Assembly (NCBI GenBank): GCA_003255025.1
Contig: QANY01011400.1
Location: forward strand, 558,001-622,000
From: Datisca glomerata
Lineage: Eukaryota; Streptophyta; Magnoliopsida; Cucurbitales; Datiscaceae
Length of the DNA stretch: 64,000 nucleotides
Reading direction: 5' to 3'
Shown here: positions 24,501 through 34,660 of the stretch, piece after piece
Layout of the letters: each line of letters opens with the position of its first letter
Numbering within the stretch: the stretch's first letter is position 1
Made by a program: the position numbers and the translations under genes
Notes under the pieces: generated by a model
The model's input: only the letters and a program-made list of their open reading frames with translations
Told to the model about the DNA's origin: nothing
The model's database searches: none

Positions 24501-27500
24501 GTGATCGGCTTGACAACATTTCCCTCAACTACAAGTATTCTGAAGTATGTTCCTCCTTTTGTCATTATTCAGGTGCATTATTAACCGAGATCAGGGGAAT
24601 GCAACTTTCCCATTAATCACCATGACTTGTCCTATCGCCTCTTACTTATCATAATAAAGGGGCAGGCAATCAGTCAAAGGTTTCCTCAAGTTGGAATTCC
24701 AACAAACATCAAGAAGTATCCATTCTTCAAAGTTACAAAGAAAAGGGTGAGATAACATGAAGTCCTCACTCTAATCATTTTTATATGACGCAGAACTCCA
24801 ACTCGGCAGGGCTCATTTTGGACCCACCCAGGCGGTGTCAAACCGGGAAGGTGAAATGATCATCACCTGCCCATTGATGCACCCTAGTAATTCACCAAGC
24901 AAACAACAAGTGGGGAATCAAACCTAGGGCCTTGGAACACAAGACTTAAAGTCGCCCTTACCACTTGCACTAGCCCGGCTGGGAAAATTCTAATAAATTC
25001 AACTGAACCCAAAATTAAAACTGAAGGAACTTCCTTAAACACCTTAAAGATAGTGTTTAATGAGAAACAATAATTGCATTACATGTAAAGATATTTTACA
25101 AAAAGAGACAAGAGGATAAAAGTCCTCAAACAGGAAGAAAATATAATACTACATCTCTCCAAATGGAAAGAAAAAAAATTGTGGTAAATCTGAAAAAGTT
25201 TGAAAGCATAAGCCAACTTCTGCTAGTAATTTAATACCATCCCGATCAACATACCTAAAACCTAAGAAGCACCAACACTGACATGTGACACAGATACGAC
25301 ACAACTCTTACACACGTTGACACACTATTTTTTGAAAAAGTAGGATATGACACGTTGAAGATACATCGAATAAAATATATATGTTTTTTGTATAATTTAC
25401 ATATTTCTAACTCTACATTTGCATTTTCTATTAACATTGACAATCCTAAACAAAAGATGCATAAAAAAGAGCTAATAGGGATGATCCTCCGAATATTCTT
25501 TTCCACTAGCCTATTGCCCACAAAATTGCACCTAAGCAAAACTTCCTTAACAGAGTCAGGCATAGTCCAGATGATGCCTACTTCATTTAAAACTTCCTTA
25601 GCTAAACTTTCTCCCCCGAACCTTAAAACCTTAACGACATTCCTCTCTAAACTCTTTTTTATGACCCCGGAACTCCAACCAGACAGGACCCATTTTGAAC
25701 CCACCTAGGCGGCACCAAACCGGGGGGTGGAATGATTGCTGCCCTCCCATCGATGCATCCCTGGTATCACCAACTCTCTAAACTCTTATCCATTATTATG
25801 CTTAACACGAGATATAAAGATTGATATTAATTCACTAATTTGCTTTACTTGGCTGTTTTTGCATGTAAATATGGTTATCCATTATTATTAAAAGTGATTT
25901 TGCATGACTCATAATCATTAGATTAAAACAATGATTTTGTAAGAGATCGGAAAAAAACAAATTGCACATGGATGCTACATGTGGAGGAAAATATACAAAA
26001 ATGCATAGACCAAGAGAATGTAATTCACCTGTAGCTAAGTTGAGCCTGTCCAAATGAAGTCTACGCAACCACTTGGGAAGATCAAGATTCAAATGAATAC
26101 CAGTACTATTCTGCACTAAAAAATCAAATTTAAAAACAAAAAAATAAATTGCTATAGGATGTGGACTAATTTTAATATCCAGATTTGCTCGGGCAACATA
26201 TTTAAATTTGAAATTCTGAAACGGATGCATTGATTAATTTCAATGGATAGCAAAAAGCAAGGCAATTGAAGAAAGCAAATGAAACCAATTATTTCACATT
26301 TAATATAAATTCAAAATTTAGAGCACATGAAAAAAGACTTTCACATACACATGAAGCTGGAATTCAAAAAACAAGATGTTCGCCAAATTATAAACCAAGC
26401 TCTCTCACCCCCCTCTCTCTCGGAGATGCATATACATGGTATGACTGGGACTATTTCAAGTTGCATATGACTTCATACATGGTTTACATGCAAAAAACAA
26501 ATCCAATCACACGCGTGATTCCCAGTCTATAAGCTAAAACCTAATACGGGTGTTCAAAAAAACGAAATAACTGAATTGAACCGAGCGATGCTGCCGGTTC
26601 TCTAGTGTATACCGGTTCGATCTAGTTCAGTAATTTTTCAGTTGGTCTGATCCATCTTAAAATCAAATTAATATATGAAGCCCAATTAATACAATTCTTG
26701 TTTCTTATAAAAAAATTAACATATGAAGTCCAAAGTAATAACCTCTAATTAATATCAAACAAACCTTCTGTAAATTCAACATAAAATACTCAGACACAAC
26801 ATTTGAATTTACAAAGAATTTACATGAACAACAAGAAAAACCAAATATATAGACACTCATTTGGTGGAGGCTCAAACCCTATGAACGGAACCGAACATAA
26901 AGTAAGAAATTAATATCTATTTGGCTCTTTAAGCATGGTCCGTTCGGTTCGGTTCGGTTTGGGAGAATTAATTTTTTAATTTCGATTCGTTTTTTCATGC
27001 AATAACCGACCAAACAAAACCAGAACACTCATTTTTTGGGTCAGTAAAGGTATTATGTATTATTCACAAAAAAAACCCAAAGGGAATATACAACAATAAG
27101 TGGTAAGATCTTCGTGAAAAAAAAAAAGCAAAAAACAAAGACTCGCCCAGGTTTTCTCAGCATCAAAACCCGAGAACAAACAGCTCTGTCACTCTAAAAG
27201 AACTCTAACAAGCACGCAAAGAACTTTACAAAAAGAATTCTCTAACCCCTCAAAAATCATAGAGTTGCGCTCCCTCTAGATAATCCAAAAAATAGCCATC
27301 GGAATGATCTCTCAAAAGCCCAGTTTTATGTAACTTTGACAAAAAAAAACCGATTTTATAGAAAAGCTACGGGCTTGCTTCCACCCTAAAAGAAAATTCA
27401 AATCATCTCTAGGCATAACCCCCTAAACATTAAGAGAACCTATCACAGCAAACCATATGCCTCTAGAAAAGGAACAAGGCAAAAACAAGTGGTGGTTCAA

Positions 27501-30500
27501 TTCTTCTTCCCTTTTAGGCATCTGTTAGAAATCGATATTCCTTTGCACTTCAGAACGTCTAAGGTCAACCGCCCCTTGCTATTGTCCAAGCCAAAAAAGC
27601 ACATTTAGTGGGGACTTTAGTTTTCCAAACTTGTGGTAGTTCAATTCTCCTTCCCTTTTCGGCATCTGGATTCCTTTGCACTTCAGAACGTCTAAGGTCA
27701 GATTAGCGCCCCTTGCTATTGTCCAAGCCAAAAACGCACATTTAGTGGGGAATTTAGTTTTCCAAACTTGTTTCCATGGGAAAGCCCCCCCCCCCCCCTG
27801 TATGCCATCAACGATCATAAAGGATTAGTCGAGAAGTCTCCATTGCCTGATCTGACCCACACCACCTACTCGGCTTCAAGACGTGTAATTTCAAATAAAG
27901 ATTGTGTACAGAGGGGATTTCCCAATTATTAAAAACCCTTCTGAAAACTGGATTCCAGCAATGTTCCCACATTGACCTGAAGATAACTACTAACCCACAC
28001 AACCTTGTCGATGCCAATGCTAAAAAGAATTGAGAACTCCTCAGCGAAAGAAAGATCTCCGCACTAAACATCAGAACCACAACCTAACTCGAGAGCCCTC
28101 CCCAACTCTGAACTTAAGAAGTTTGGAAAAAGAGTCCAAATGCAGCAAATGGCTTTCCAAGAATGAGAAGCCAATCTGCTACGAGAGAGAGAAGGAAACC
28201 AGCCATCTGACTCATCGCCCATTAAACGATGCCAACACTGTCCTCCATAAACTATTTCTTTCCTGGGAGAACCGTCACAACCACTTCCTAAAAAGATCCT
28301 TGTTAAAGTTTCTAATTCCCCCGATGCTTGAACCCCCGAACTGAGTAGGAGACACACCTTCCTCCAACTGACAGGGTTGAATTTCTTTCAATGCTCTGAA
28401 CCCCTCCATAGAAAGTCTATCTTTTTCCAAAATAGCGGCCATTGAGATGGGATAGAAATGCAGGAGAGATAAAATATTGGAAGGTTAGGAAAGACACTCT
28501 TCAAAAGAGTAAGACGGACGCCTTTGGACAAATATTGACCATTCCAACCTACGAGTCTCGAAACGAACCTATCGACGACCGGCACCCCAATCTTAGAGTC
28601 CCTAGCCACCCTAGCCACCGCCCCCAACGGAAGACCAAGATAATTGGTGGGAAAGCTACTAACCTTATATTGAAGGATACTGGCCAACAAATCCATATTC
28701 GCTACCTCCCCAACCTGAAAATTTTCACTCCTCAAGAAATTAATCTTTAGCCCAAACACAGCCTCAAATAAGAGGAGAATGCACCACAGGTGCAACAGAT
28801 TGCTCTTATTGGCATCACAGAAAACAAGGGGATCACCAGCAAAAAGTAGATGAGATACCACCAGGGGGAATTCAGGACTGATACCCACTGGAGAACCCAA
28901 AATGAGACCTGCCACGTTAGCTCTAGTGATGAATGACTCAAAGTTTCCATGACTAAGATGAACAAGAACAAAGAAAGGGGATTGCCTTGCCTCAAGCCTC
29001 TAAAGGATGAAAAGAACCCTGAAGGAGAGCCAATAATCATTACTGAGACATTCACGGTCGAAAAGCATCAGACGATCCATCTTCTCCATTTACTACCAAA
29101 ACCTATCCCCTCCCTCACAAATTCATTTTTCACACAGTATATAATCTTGTGAATCTTGAGGTTGATAGTTACTATCCTTTTGCTTCGTGAGCACTTTGTT
29201 TTTAATTAGAAATATTATATATATACACGTCTTCAATTTCATAGTTTCATGAAACTTAAAGATGTACAATTGAAGTTGTGAAATTTCAAAGGAAAAAATA
29301 ACAACAAAAAACTTTTATCGCAAAAGTCAATTAGATAATTCAACAGTGATAGGGATTAAATCCAAGAACTACTATGATAGACATGTGTCATTTATTACAC
29401 TAAAAGAAAAAATTATGGTCCAATTTACTCACCAACAACTTCTGGAAACTTTCACTGATGTGCTTTGCATGTCTCGAAATAAATAACAGTCTCTTGTTCC
29501 ATCTTCTTCCAAAGTGAACAACTGCTGCTTTTAAAGTCTCCTTGGCTGATAATGGGAAACTATTTCGAGACTCCTCTTTATCAGTTTTGATGACTGAATC
29601 ATCATGTGTCGGTTTGGAGCTTTGCCCGTAACTAGAGCTATCTGCTTGGTGTTCCAGAAACTCACTATCAGTCTTCCAAAACTTCAAGGCCAATTTACCC
29701 CTTCTAGCACCAGAACCAATCCAGTTCAACCAAAATTTTGCAGCTAAAAATGTCAACCCATCTCCATCACTATCAACTTCAAAAATATCCTTTATATTTT
29801 CCGAATCAGAGACACCTGTATCAATAGCTTCGGACACATTCTGCGACCATAAGCCTGCACTTGTAATCTCCATAGCAAAAAACATAAATTAAGTATCTTA
29901 CATTTGACTTAAAGGCTAAATGAACAGAAAGTAACAGTAAAGGCCCAAAAAGATCCTGACAACAAAAATATGTTTGTATCTATAAGCAAAAAAGATGTTG
30001 TGGTAAGAAATGGAGTTGAACATCAAAGTAAGGCAGAACTCTAAAACGATAGCACAGTAATCTCGCATACCAGAGCATCCTATTCCTATACATCACATTC
30101 CGAATAATCTTATTCCCAAAGTAATCTTATAAATGTACAAGAGAGGGTAAGTAATCCTCTATCTATAACAGTTTACATACTGTTACACGTTGAAAAGTCC
30201 TTTGTATAGATTTATAGATCTGCTTTTTGGAGTTTTGGAAAGTCACTTTCTCAGTTTACTCTTCTATCTTGGTCAACAAAAGCATCACTACTTATAACAC
30301 CTTACTAAAGTTTCTGACAGATCTCTAAAATAAGCTTATCAATTCTGCAAATTAATTTTGTTTGGAATATTCCTTTGTCTTTAATTTATTAGGATTGCAA
30401 ATCTTTGTGGTTGTGATCTTGGCCCTTTTTATTTTTTTTATTGGAAATCTTACTGAGAATTCTCTTCTGTACTCTTTTATTTTTTTTTCATAGGAAACTG

Positions 30501-32374
30501 AAATGTTCATTAAAAAATTAAAGGGTCCAAGAGGAAGGGAGAGACAAAAATTCCTCACAGCCTAGAAAGAAAAGATTACAAACAAATCTCAACCCAACTA
30601 CTCAAAATTAAAAATAAAGGTACATTCTTAAAAAACTTTTTTGAAACCCATAAGAAGCAAATATCATTCTACTCCAACTAGAATTACATCCTCGCAATTA
30701 TCATTGAACGTTCTCTTATTATGTTCCCACCATAAAACCTAGCATATATTTCGTACTCTTTATTTTTATTTTATTTTTTGGTAATCTCTCTCTTTATTTT
30801 TATATTAATATATATTTTGTTTCCTATCAAAAGAAAAATATTTCTACACATAGTAACATTAAATATATTATAATTCCATTGTCAAATGAGAATAGCTGCA
30901 GAATATAATCCGCCATATCCAGATTTTTATTTATTTATGTATTTTAAGGAAACAAAATATTTGTAATGATGTATAAAGTAGTTACAAAAGAAGGTTCGGT
31001 GGACAAGCGATCCAACTTACTACAAAATCATGCTATACAAGATGTATCCCAGTTAAAGGTAATAAAAAACAAATGAATCATCTTAAAATGTTTAGAAGTA
31101 GACACCCATAGAGAACTCATAAAATGAATTTTAGACCAGAGACTCTTTATCCTCAAATCTCATATTACACTCCTTGCAAACGAACTATAGAGTTACCAAT
31201 AAACGAGTGAACCATATAACTTTCTTTCTCTAAGAAGCAAACCCCTATAATTTTGAATAGTATGTCACGGAAAGAGCAAAGTTATTTAAAAATCTTCCAG
31301 AAATCTGTAAAACTTTGCTAGCAAAGGGCAGTGAACAAACAAGTGATCCAAGTCCTCATCATCGCAGCCACACATCACATATCTATATGGTGACAAGAAC
31401 ATGTTGGATTTCTATTTTGAACCATGTCATATAACTTCAAATATAACCAGATCTTTAAATTAGAAAGAAAAAATATATGTACCTTAATTTGAATAAGTTG
31501 AGCTTCTGTTGTTTCAACTCCTGAGAGCTCACTAGAACAGCCGGGCTTCAAAATGCAAGTTAATCAGATGTTACTTAAAATCTACATAATATGAGAAAAT
31601 TAAACTACAAAAATTTGAAGTATTAATGGTGAATGTTGACTCATCCATCACACCAGCTTAAAAGGGAGCATGAGTAAACCTTGCTAGTCATTAGGCATTG
31701 ATGTTATGTCAATTATGCATTGATATTATGTCTTAGTAAAGAAAATAAAACTAATACTTGGCTGTTTGTGCTAAACAAGTGAGGATGAAGAGAATTGCTC
31801 TAAACCGACAAGCTTAATCCATCATCTCAAGTACATGGATGGAACATGTTTATATTTGTAGGCAATAACAGGATCATAAGTTGATTAAAACTCTTAACAT
31901 TGAAAGAAGACGTTCTCAAATAAATCAAATCTATCAATATCTTAAATATCTAACTCGTATCGTACACATACCCTTAAATATCTAATTACTAATCCAAATG
32001 AACAATATAAAGAATCCAAAAATATAGACTTACAATTGATACAAATATTCCAACTTCAATATCGAAAAGAGAGCTCAATTTAATATAGTTCGAGTACATT
32101 CTAAATAAATTCTCCTCGAACAGCAGCTGGAAAGCCCTAAAACTAAGAAATTGTTCAACTAAAGTCGATCAGAAAAGTCCGATGTCAAACAAATTAAACT
32201 CCAATCACAGTCTATAAATACCTGTTGGACGTAATTGGCATGCATAACAACGAGAATACAGAACAAAGTGATAGCAATGAAGAGGTACATATACTCCAGA
32301 GAAGCTCTGACTTTTGGCGTCAGCATCCGAGAAAACCTCTCCTGGACGCGAATAAAAGTCTGTTCAGGATCCAT
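4857..32374 (-). CDS. Membralin (TMEM259-like), 14 coding exons
   Basis: Multi-pass ER membrane protein; animal membralin takes part in ER-associated degradation. Plant function is less well known. Exons: 32222-32374, 31483-31545, 29433-29867, 26029-26110, 24049-24110, 23824-23918, 21859-21938, 19803-19886, 19483-19599, 7801-7886, 6531-6637, 6117-6208, 5930-6006, 4857-5318. All introns are GT-AG and phases join to 1,995 nt (664 aa plus TAG). The N-terminus [20 protein letters not shown] and the first transmembrane segment (about residues 28-47) match plant membralins as I recall them. A large luminal region follows to about residue 355. Hydrophobic segments then lie near 361-378, 403-432, 437-454, 466-480 and 487-500. 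The tail is Asp/Pro/Gly-rich with [22 protein letters not shown] see no stop or frameshift, so the gene looks intact. Introns 2, 3, 4, 6, 7 and 9 hold transposon debris; intron 9 is 11.6 kb. Confidence 0.93.
6481..6529. repeat. (GA)n microsatellite touching the exon 11 splice donor
   Basis: About 24 uninterrupted GA units. On the minus strand exon 11 ends CTGATCAG and the intron begins GTCTCTCTC, so the repeat begins immediately inside intron 11. It forms the donor context after GT. Confidence 0.95.
7887..9190. other. Membralin intron 9, part without recognisable element
   Basis: No gene or clear transposon domain. A 22-bp unit (TTCAGGATCATAAACGCTTA type) is repeated near 8473 and 8506. A minus-strand ORF at 8840-9037 has a faint copia-RT look (ALYGL) but is too weak to call. 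Confidence 0.5.
9600..11912 (+). pseudogene. LINE ORF1 (nucleic-acid-binding), frameshifted
   Basis: Recognisable plant LINE ORF1 sequence. [16 protein letters not shown] lies near 10040. Around 10430-10590 is the DUF4283-associated block with [16 protein letters not shown] and [13 protein letters not shown] long polar, Asp/Glu/Lys-rich region with repeats of GGLRG-type units follows, running in different frames to 11480 and again 11670-11912. At least three frameshifts occur, so no single product is made. Confidence 0.7.
11960..14990 (+). pseudogene. LINE ORF2: endonuclease, RT and C-terminal domain, broken
   Basis: The expected start codon reads TTG (11960-11962). The invariant Trp of the opening motif is a TAG stop (11975-11977, before [12 protein letters not shown]). 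The endonuclease block ends with SDHCPIIL near 12630, after a frameshift around 12215. RT motifs [14 protein letters not shown] (13290-13330), [15 protein letters not shown] and [14 protein letters not shown] follow. At about 13790 the frame jumps from [13 protein letters not shown] straight to [20 protein letters not shown]. The catalytic YxDD region, around 200 residues, is therefore missing. The C-terminal zf-RVT-like part (14280-14520) and a terminal block to 14990 are frameshifted. Confidence 0.85.
15028..15206 (+). pseudogene. LINE zinc-finger (zf-RVT) fragment
   Basis: The plus strand reads [17 protein letters not shown], then [19 protein letters not shown] and HLLMHC. This is the C-x2-C ... 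H-x4-C finger found after the RT of plant LINEs. It belongs to a different LINE copy from the one ending at 15027, and it is cut at 15206 by the copia LTR. Confidence 0.75.
15207..15372 (+). mobile_element. 5' LTR of copia element, 166 bp
   Basis: Begins TGTTAATTAC and ends AAATAACA, directly before the primer site. It is very short for an LTR. TATA-like TGTATGTATATG lies near 15304-15320. CTAGT at 15202-15206 is one half of the expected 5-bp target duplication. Confidence 0.85.
15373..15390 (+). other. Primer-binding site (initiator tRNA-Met)
   Basis: TGGTATCAGAGTCATAGG follows the LTR with no gap. TGGTATCAGAG is the classic copia complement to initiator tRNA-Met. Confidence 0.9.
15820..16765 (+). 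pseudogene. Copia gag, frameshifted
   Basis: ATG at 15820 opens [12 protein letters not shown] one-base loss near 15910 breaks the frame just after GSNYL, a second shift follows around 15950, and a stop interrupts near 16188. The UBN2-type gag body continues to about 16400 ([20 protein letters not shown]). A zinc knuckle with the second Cys changed ([13 protein letters not shown]) lies at about 16555-16595. Confidence 0.8.
16732..19400 (+). pseudogene. Copia pol: protease, integrase, RT, partial RNase H
   Basis: The protease triad reads DYG instead of DSG (16741-16749), so it should be inactive. The gag-pre-integrase zinc region ([16 protein letters not shown]) and the integrase core ([19 protein letters not shown]) follow; the glycine usual in SDNG is Asp. 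RT runs from about 18290 to 19000 with YVDD intact at 18865-18876. In-frame stops lie at 17818-17820, 18415-18417, 18754-18756, 18856-18858 and 19288-19290. RNase H is cut short. Confidence 0.9.
19985..20477. mobile_element. MITE with long terminal inverted repeats in membralin intron 7
   Basis: CACTTTAGTCTCACCTTTG (20022) pairs with the complement of CGGACTAAAGTG (to 20440). The match continues through GAAAAGCG and the CCCTC motif, and outward through GACACTAATG/GGCACTAATG, giving arms of about 60-90 bp. Total length is about 0.45-0.5 kb with no coding capacity. The superfamily is not certain and no clear target duplication was found. It ends about 100 bp from exon 8. Confidence 0.7.
20640..21620 (-). 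pseudogene. LINE C-terminal fragment (minus)
   Basis: The minus strand carries the post-RT end of a plant [24 protein letters not shown] near 20990-20930, preceded by cysteine-containing zf-RVT-like debris up to about 21300. It is closely similar to the plus-strand fragment at 22780-22870, so the two form an inverted pair in introns 7 and 6. Confidence 0.65.
22600..22920 (+). pseudogene. LINE C-terminal fragment (plus)
   Basis: [12 protein letters not shown] near 22690 matches the zf-RVT region of the LINE at about 14380. After an internal loss it jumps to [20 protein letters not shown] near 22820, which parallels the minus fragment at about 20930-20990. Confidence 0.65.
23280..23640 (-). 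pseudogene. Ty1/copia integrase fragment
   Basis: The minus strand reads [11 protein letters not shown], then across a frameshift [10 protein letters not shown] and [20 protein letters not shown]. This is the copia integrase core from the D-D-Y motif to the DNGxEY motif. It is embedded in membralin intron 6 and no LTR is nearby. Confidence 0.7.
24787..24986 (-). mobile_element. SINE, full-length-looking copy
   Basis: The minus strand starts with a tRNA-like head: GGGCTAGTGCAAGTGG as A box and GGTTTGATTCC as B box (24914-24924). A body follows with GCATCAATGGGCAGGTGATG and CACCGCCTGGGTGGGTCC. It ends in an A/T-rich tail near 24780. Imperfect TCTAATNA repeats flank it. It lies in membralin intron 4. 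Confidence 0.75.
25440..25642 (-). pseudogene. LINE C-terminal fragment
   Basis: The minus strand encodes [20 protein letters not shown], then [16 protein letters not shown] and NIRRIIPI. This matches the segment that follows the zf-RVT finger in many plant LINEs. The SINE at 25661-25773 is inserted at its upstream edge. Confidence 0.6.
25661..25773 (-). mobile_element. 5'-truncated SINE of the same family, with target duplication
   Basis: Its body matches the SINE at 24787-24986 (GCATCGATGGGAGGGCAG, then CGCCTAGGTGGGTTC) but lacks the tRNA head. It is flanked by a perfect 14-bp direct repeat CTCTCTAAACTCTT (25643-25656 and 25774-25787), with an A4 tail between body and left repeat. This is the signature of target-primed retrotransposition with 5' truncation. 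Confidence 0.85.
26546..27030. mobile_element. hAT-type MITE (CGGTTCGGTT family)
   Basis: Left end CGGGTGTTC and right end GAACACTC are inverted. The interior carries GAACCG on one side and CGGTTCGGTTCGGTT near 26940 on the other. Length is about 485 bp and non-coding. No clear 8-bp target repeat was found, so the superfamily rests on end sequence and on resemblance to the element at 35109-35578. Confidence 0.6.
27031..29120 (-). pseudogene. 5'-truncated LINE (RT to C-terminus) in membralin intron 3
   Basis: The minus strand starts mid-RT near 29110. It shows [20 protein letters not shown] (about 29000-28950). The catalytic box is degraded to [10 protein letters not shown] (about 28830), followed by [20 protein letters not shown]. 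After frameshifts the zf-RVT-like [20 protein letters not shown] (about 27770) and a decayed C-terminal part appear. An A-rich end abuts the MITE at 27031. A C14 homopolymer (27785-27798) and a 135-bp tandem duplication lie within. Confidence 0.8.
27489..27763. repeat. Tandem duplication of about 135-145 bp in the LINE
   Basis: Copies at 27489-27632 and 27633-27763 share GTGGTGGTTCAATTCT-type starts and CCTTGCTATTGTCCAAGCC. They duplicate the zf-RVT finger region of the LINE. They differ by a 12-13 bp insertion and a few substitutions. Confidence 0.85.
30480..31400 (-). pseudogene. LINE 3' fragment in membralin intron 2
   Basis: The minus strand reads [20 protein letters not shown] (31385-31325), the H-x4-C half of a zf-RVT finger. 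It then reaches [20 protein letters not shown] near 30700, the typical C-terminal motif, and ends in an A-rich tail near 30480. Around 30740-30840 a plus-strand TTAATATATATTTTGTTTCC resembles the 3' end of another LINE copy, so the insertions may be nested. Confidence 0.65.
31546..32221. other. Membralin intron 1, no element seen
   Basis: AT-rich intron sequence between exons 1 and 2. I saw no transposon domain or RNA gene. Confidence 0.6.
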
Positions 32375-33635
32375 TTCTCTCTTACAAACTTGAATGGAGA
32401 TTTCCCCCAGAAAGGGACGGAGGCTAAGAAGCTCGACGCTGCTTTTATCGCTGTGTTAGTGGGTGTAACCCACTGGAAATTTGCTAAACGAAATTCGGAC
32501 CCATGCTTTTAAATGAGAGGTTTTTCATGGATGGGCATCTATTTTTGAGTATTTTATGGCAAGATTACTAAATTTTAGATTTCGGATTTAGATTTTGAAT
32601 TTGTAATATTGTGTTTAGTGTGAATTTGAATATTTGGATTAGAGGATTTGGATTATGTTATCTTGGATAAGCTTACTATAATACTCTCTTCAATTAAAAA
32701 TGTTACTTTATTTTTTACAATATTTAAGGGTCTCGTCATCTCTTTGCATTTAGCGATAATGAGACCCAACTCCGAAGCATTCTCACAAACAGAATATAAC
32801 AAGTTAATAATACCGACAAAGTCAGATTCAACACAATTTAGCTGTAAATTCCAAAGCTTTGCTACGGTGAGTCCCTCTAGCAAGGCGAAAGCTTCAACAA
32901 TGATCAAGGACCGACAACCCTCACAGTGCCTCGAGAAAGCCCATTTGACCGAGTTGTTGTTGTCCTGGATGATACCCCTTAGAGCAAACGAATCCTTCCC
33001 TAAAGCCCCATCAACGTTGAGCTGTAAACAATCCTGGGGAGGCCTCGACCCTAAAGAGGATCTCTGCCGATGGGAGAACCAAGGCTTGCAGAAATTATGC
33101 GCCGCATTAATTTCTTTTAGGAAACCATTCATCCAAGGGATAATGTCAGCCACATGTAAGGTTTGTTTTCCATGAAGAGAAGCATTCCCCCAACTCCAAA
33201 TTTTCCAGCAAATGGCTATAGAAAAAGAAAGAGAGAGAGATTGTTGAGGGGGAGAAGATAGGCAGTAGCGAGGTCAAGGAAAGACCAACATTGGCAACAT
33301 TTTGAAACCTTGGGGAAAAAACTCGAGAGAGTCCCAAATCTTTTAGATAATCTTGCAAAAGAAAATCGCATGAGTTGTCGAGTCCAAGGAACCACACAAT
33401 GGGCATAAGTCATCCTTACTAACACGTCTCCTATGTAAATTCCTCTTTGTTGGGTTGATCTCCAAAGAAGCCCGCCACCCGAAAATTTTAATCTTGTTTG
33501 GGAGCTTTAGGTTCCAAAGTATATTCTGTCAAGCATAGTTTCCGGTCCAATTAGAGCAATTTCCTTCATCCTAAGAGAAATCCCAAGTTCGTACCCACTC
33601 CTAGCAGAGTAGATACCCTTTTTATCATAGTGCTA

Positions 33636-33915
33636 GCAAATGGAGTCCTCGAGATCACACCTACCGCTAGTCTTCGGCCGGAGGGGTTTATTGCACAAAA
33701 ACGTCGGGACGCAGGCTCCCGAAGAGGGAAGCCCAACGAATATCAGATGTAAAGCCCTGCACCTCATTAAGATCATATTGGCATACTCTCCCAAAAAAAG
33801 AGCAGACCCCATTGAAGACGAGAGTGAGGTACAACAAGGCCATTTCTGTCCACCGCCCTTCTCACGGAGCCGTACGTGAACGTTACCGCTCATACAGCTC
33901 CCAGTCAGCAAGCAG
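33636..33915 (-). pseudogene. nad1: NUMT: mitochondrial nad1 exon d with flanking group II intron ends
   Basis: Three joined parts read on the minus strand. First is a 34-nt group II intron domain V (33867-33900), from GAGCTGTATGAGC to GTACGGCTC, followed by a domain VI-like stretch. Second is nad1 exon d (33763-33817), encoding MGSALF..LGEYANMILM; it is about 55 nt against the usual 59, with a short deletion in the T-run. Third is the start of the next intron, opening GTGCAGGGCTTTACATCTG and running to about 33636. LINE sequence resumes on both sides, so mitochondrial DNA was inserted into the LINE. It is non-functional in the nucleus. Confidence 0.88.
33867..33900 (-). ncRNA. Group II intron domain V (nuclear relic)
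   Basis: The 34-nt length and the paired ends GAGC/GCTC and GTAT..GTAC match the catalytic hairpin of organellar group II introns, here from the trans-spliced nad1 intron before exon d. It is a relic, not an active ribozyme. Confidence 0.85.
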
Positions 33916-34660
33916 TGGTAAAAAAGGACACTCTTCTCAAATAAAAAGTTTTCTAGAGCCTCATTGTTCCACTGTGAATCACGGATGAGGGAGGGACACT
34001 CTAAAATTTGGATCCTCTTAGGAAGTGTTGATAGGCTTGAATGTTAAGGTTCTAGGGAGTCAAGAGTCCTAAAAGATATGAACATTTTTCCCATTGCCAA
34101 TTCGCCACCTATTACCTTTAGAGAAAAGCTCCATTCCCCACAAAATACTCATCTAAACAAAAGAACATCCATGTTTAGTTGAACAACTCAAAAAGTCGGA
34201 GAGGGGAAAATACTTAGCCATTAGCATTCGGCTGAAGAGGCGATTTGGCTCTCGCACTAAACGTCAACTCTACTTGGCAAGGAGGGCCTGGTTGAAGACT
34301 TCAAAAGATTTGAACCCTACTACCCCTAAAGAATTTGGTCTACACAGGTTCCCACAGCAAGCCAATGCTTCCTTCTTTTTTTAGGAGAGGATCCCCACTA
34401 GAACTTTGCCGTTTCTAAGCTAAGGTCATCACAAAGGACTTGGGTAGGCGAAAGACGTTTTATGGAGTACGTTGGTAAAGCTTGAAGCATTGCTTTCATT
34501 TGGATTTATTTCCCTCCAATAGAGAATTACTTCTCCTTCTAGTTTCCCATAAGAGATTTAGATTTGGAGATAATTGAATAAAACAGCTGCTTTTTGTTCG
34601 CCCCTGTGATGGAAGGAAGCCCCAGGTACTTCTCATGGCAGCTAGACCATCTCATGCCTA

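Larger units (their letters stand above)
32650..34660 (-). pseudogene. LINE 3' half (RT end, zf-RVT, RNase H-like), split by NUMT
   Basis: The minus strand begins near 34640 with YLGLPSITGANKKQLF from the RT end, then GSSPKKRRKHW. After frameshifts come CPSLIRDSQWNNEALENFLF (about 34000-33940), then, beyond the mitochondrial insert, YDKKGIYSARSGYELG (33630-33585). A zf-RVT finger and CPLCGSLDSTTHAIF follow (about 33410-33365). The RVT_3/RNase H-like domain is at 33050-32720 (LQLNVDGALGKDSFALRGII, then FALLEGLTVAKLWNLQL). The left end lies about 280 bp upstream of the membralin start codon. Confidence 0.85.

Noticed and set aside
33640..33879. Plus-strand ORF of 79 codons
   Set aside because: Antisense of the nad1 NUMT; not a gene.
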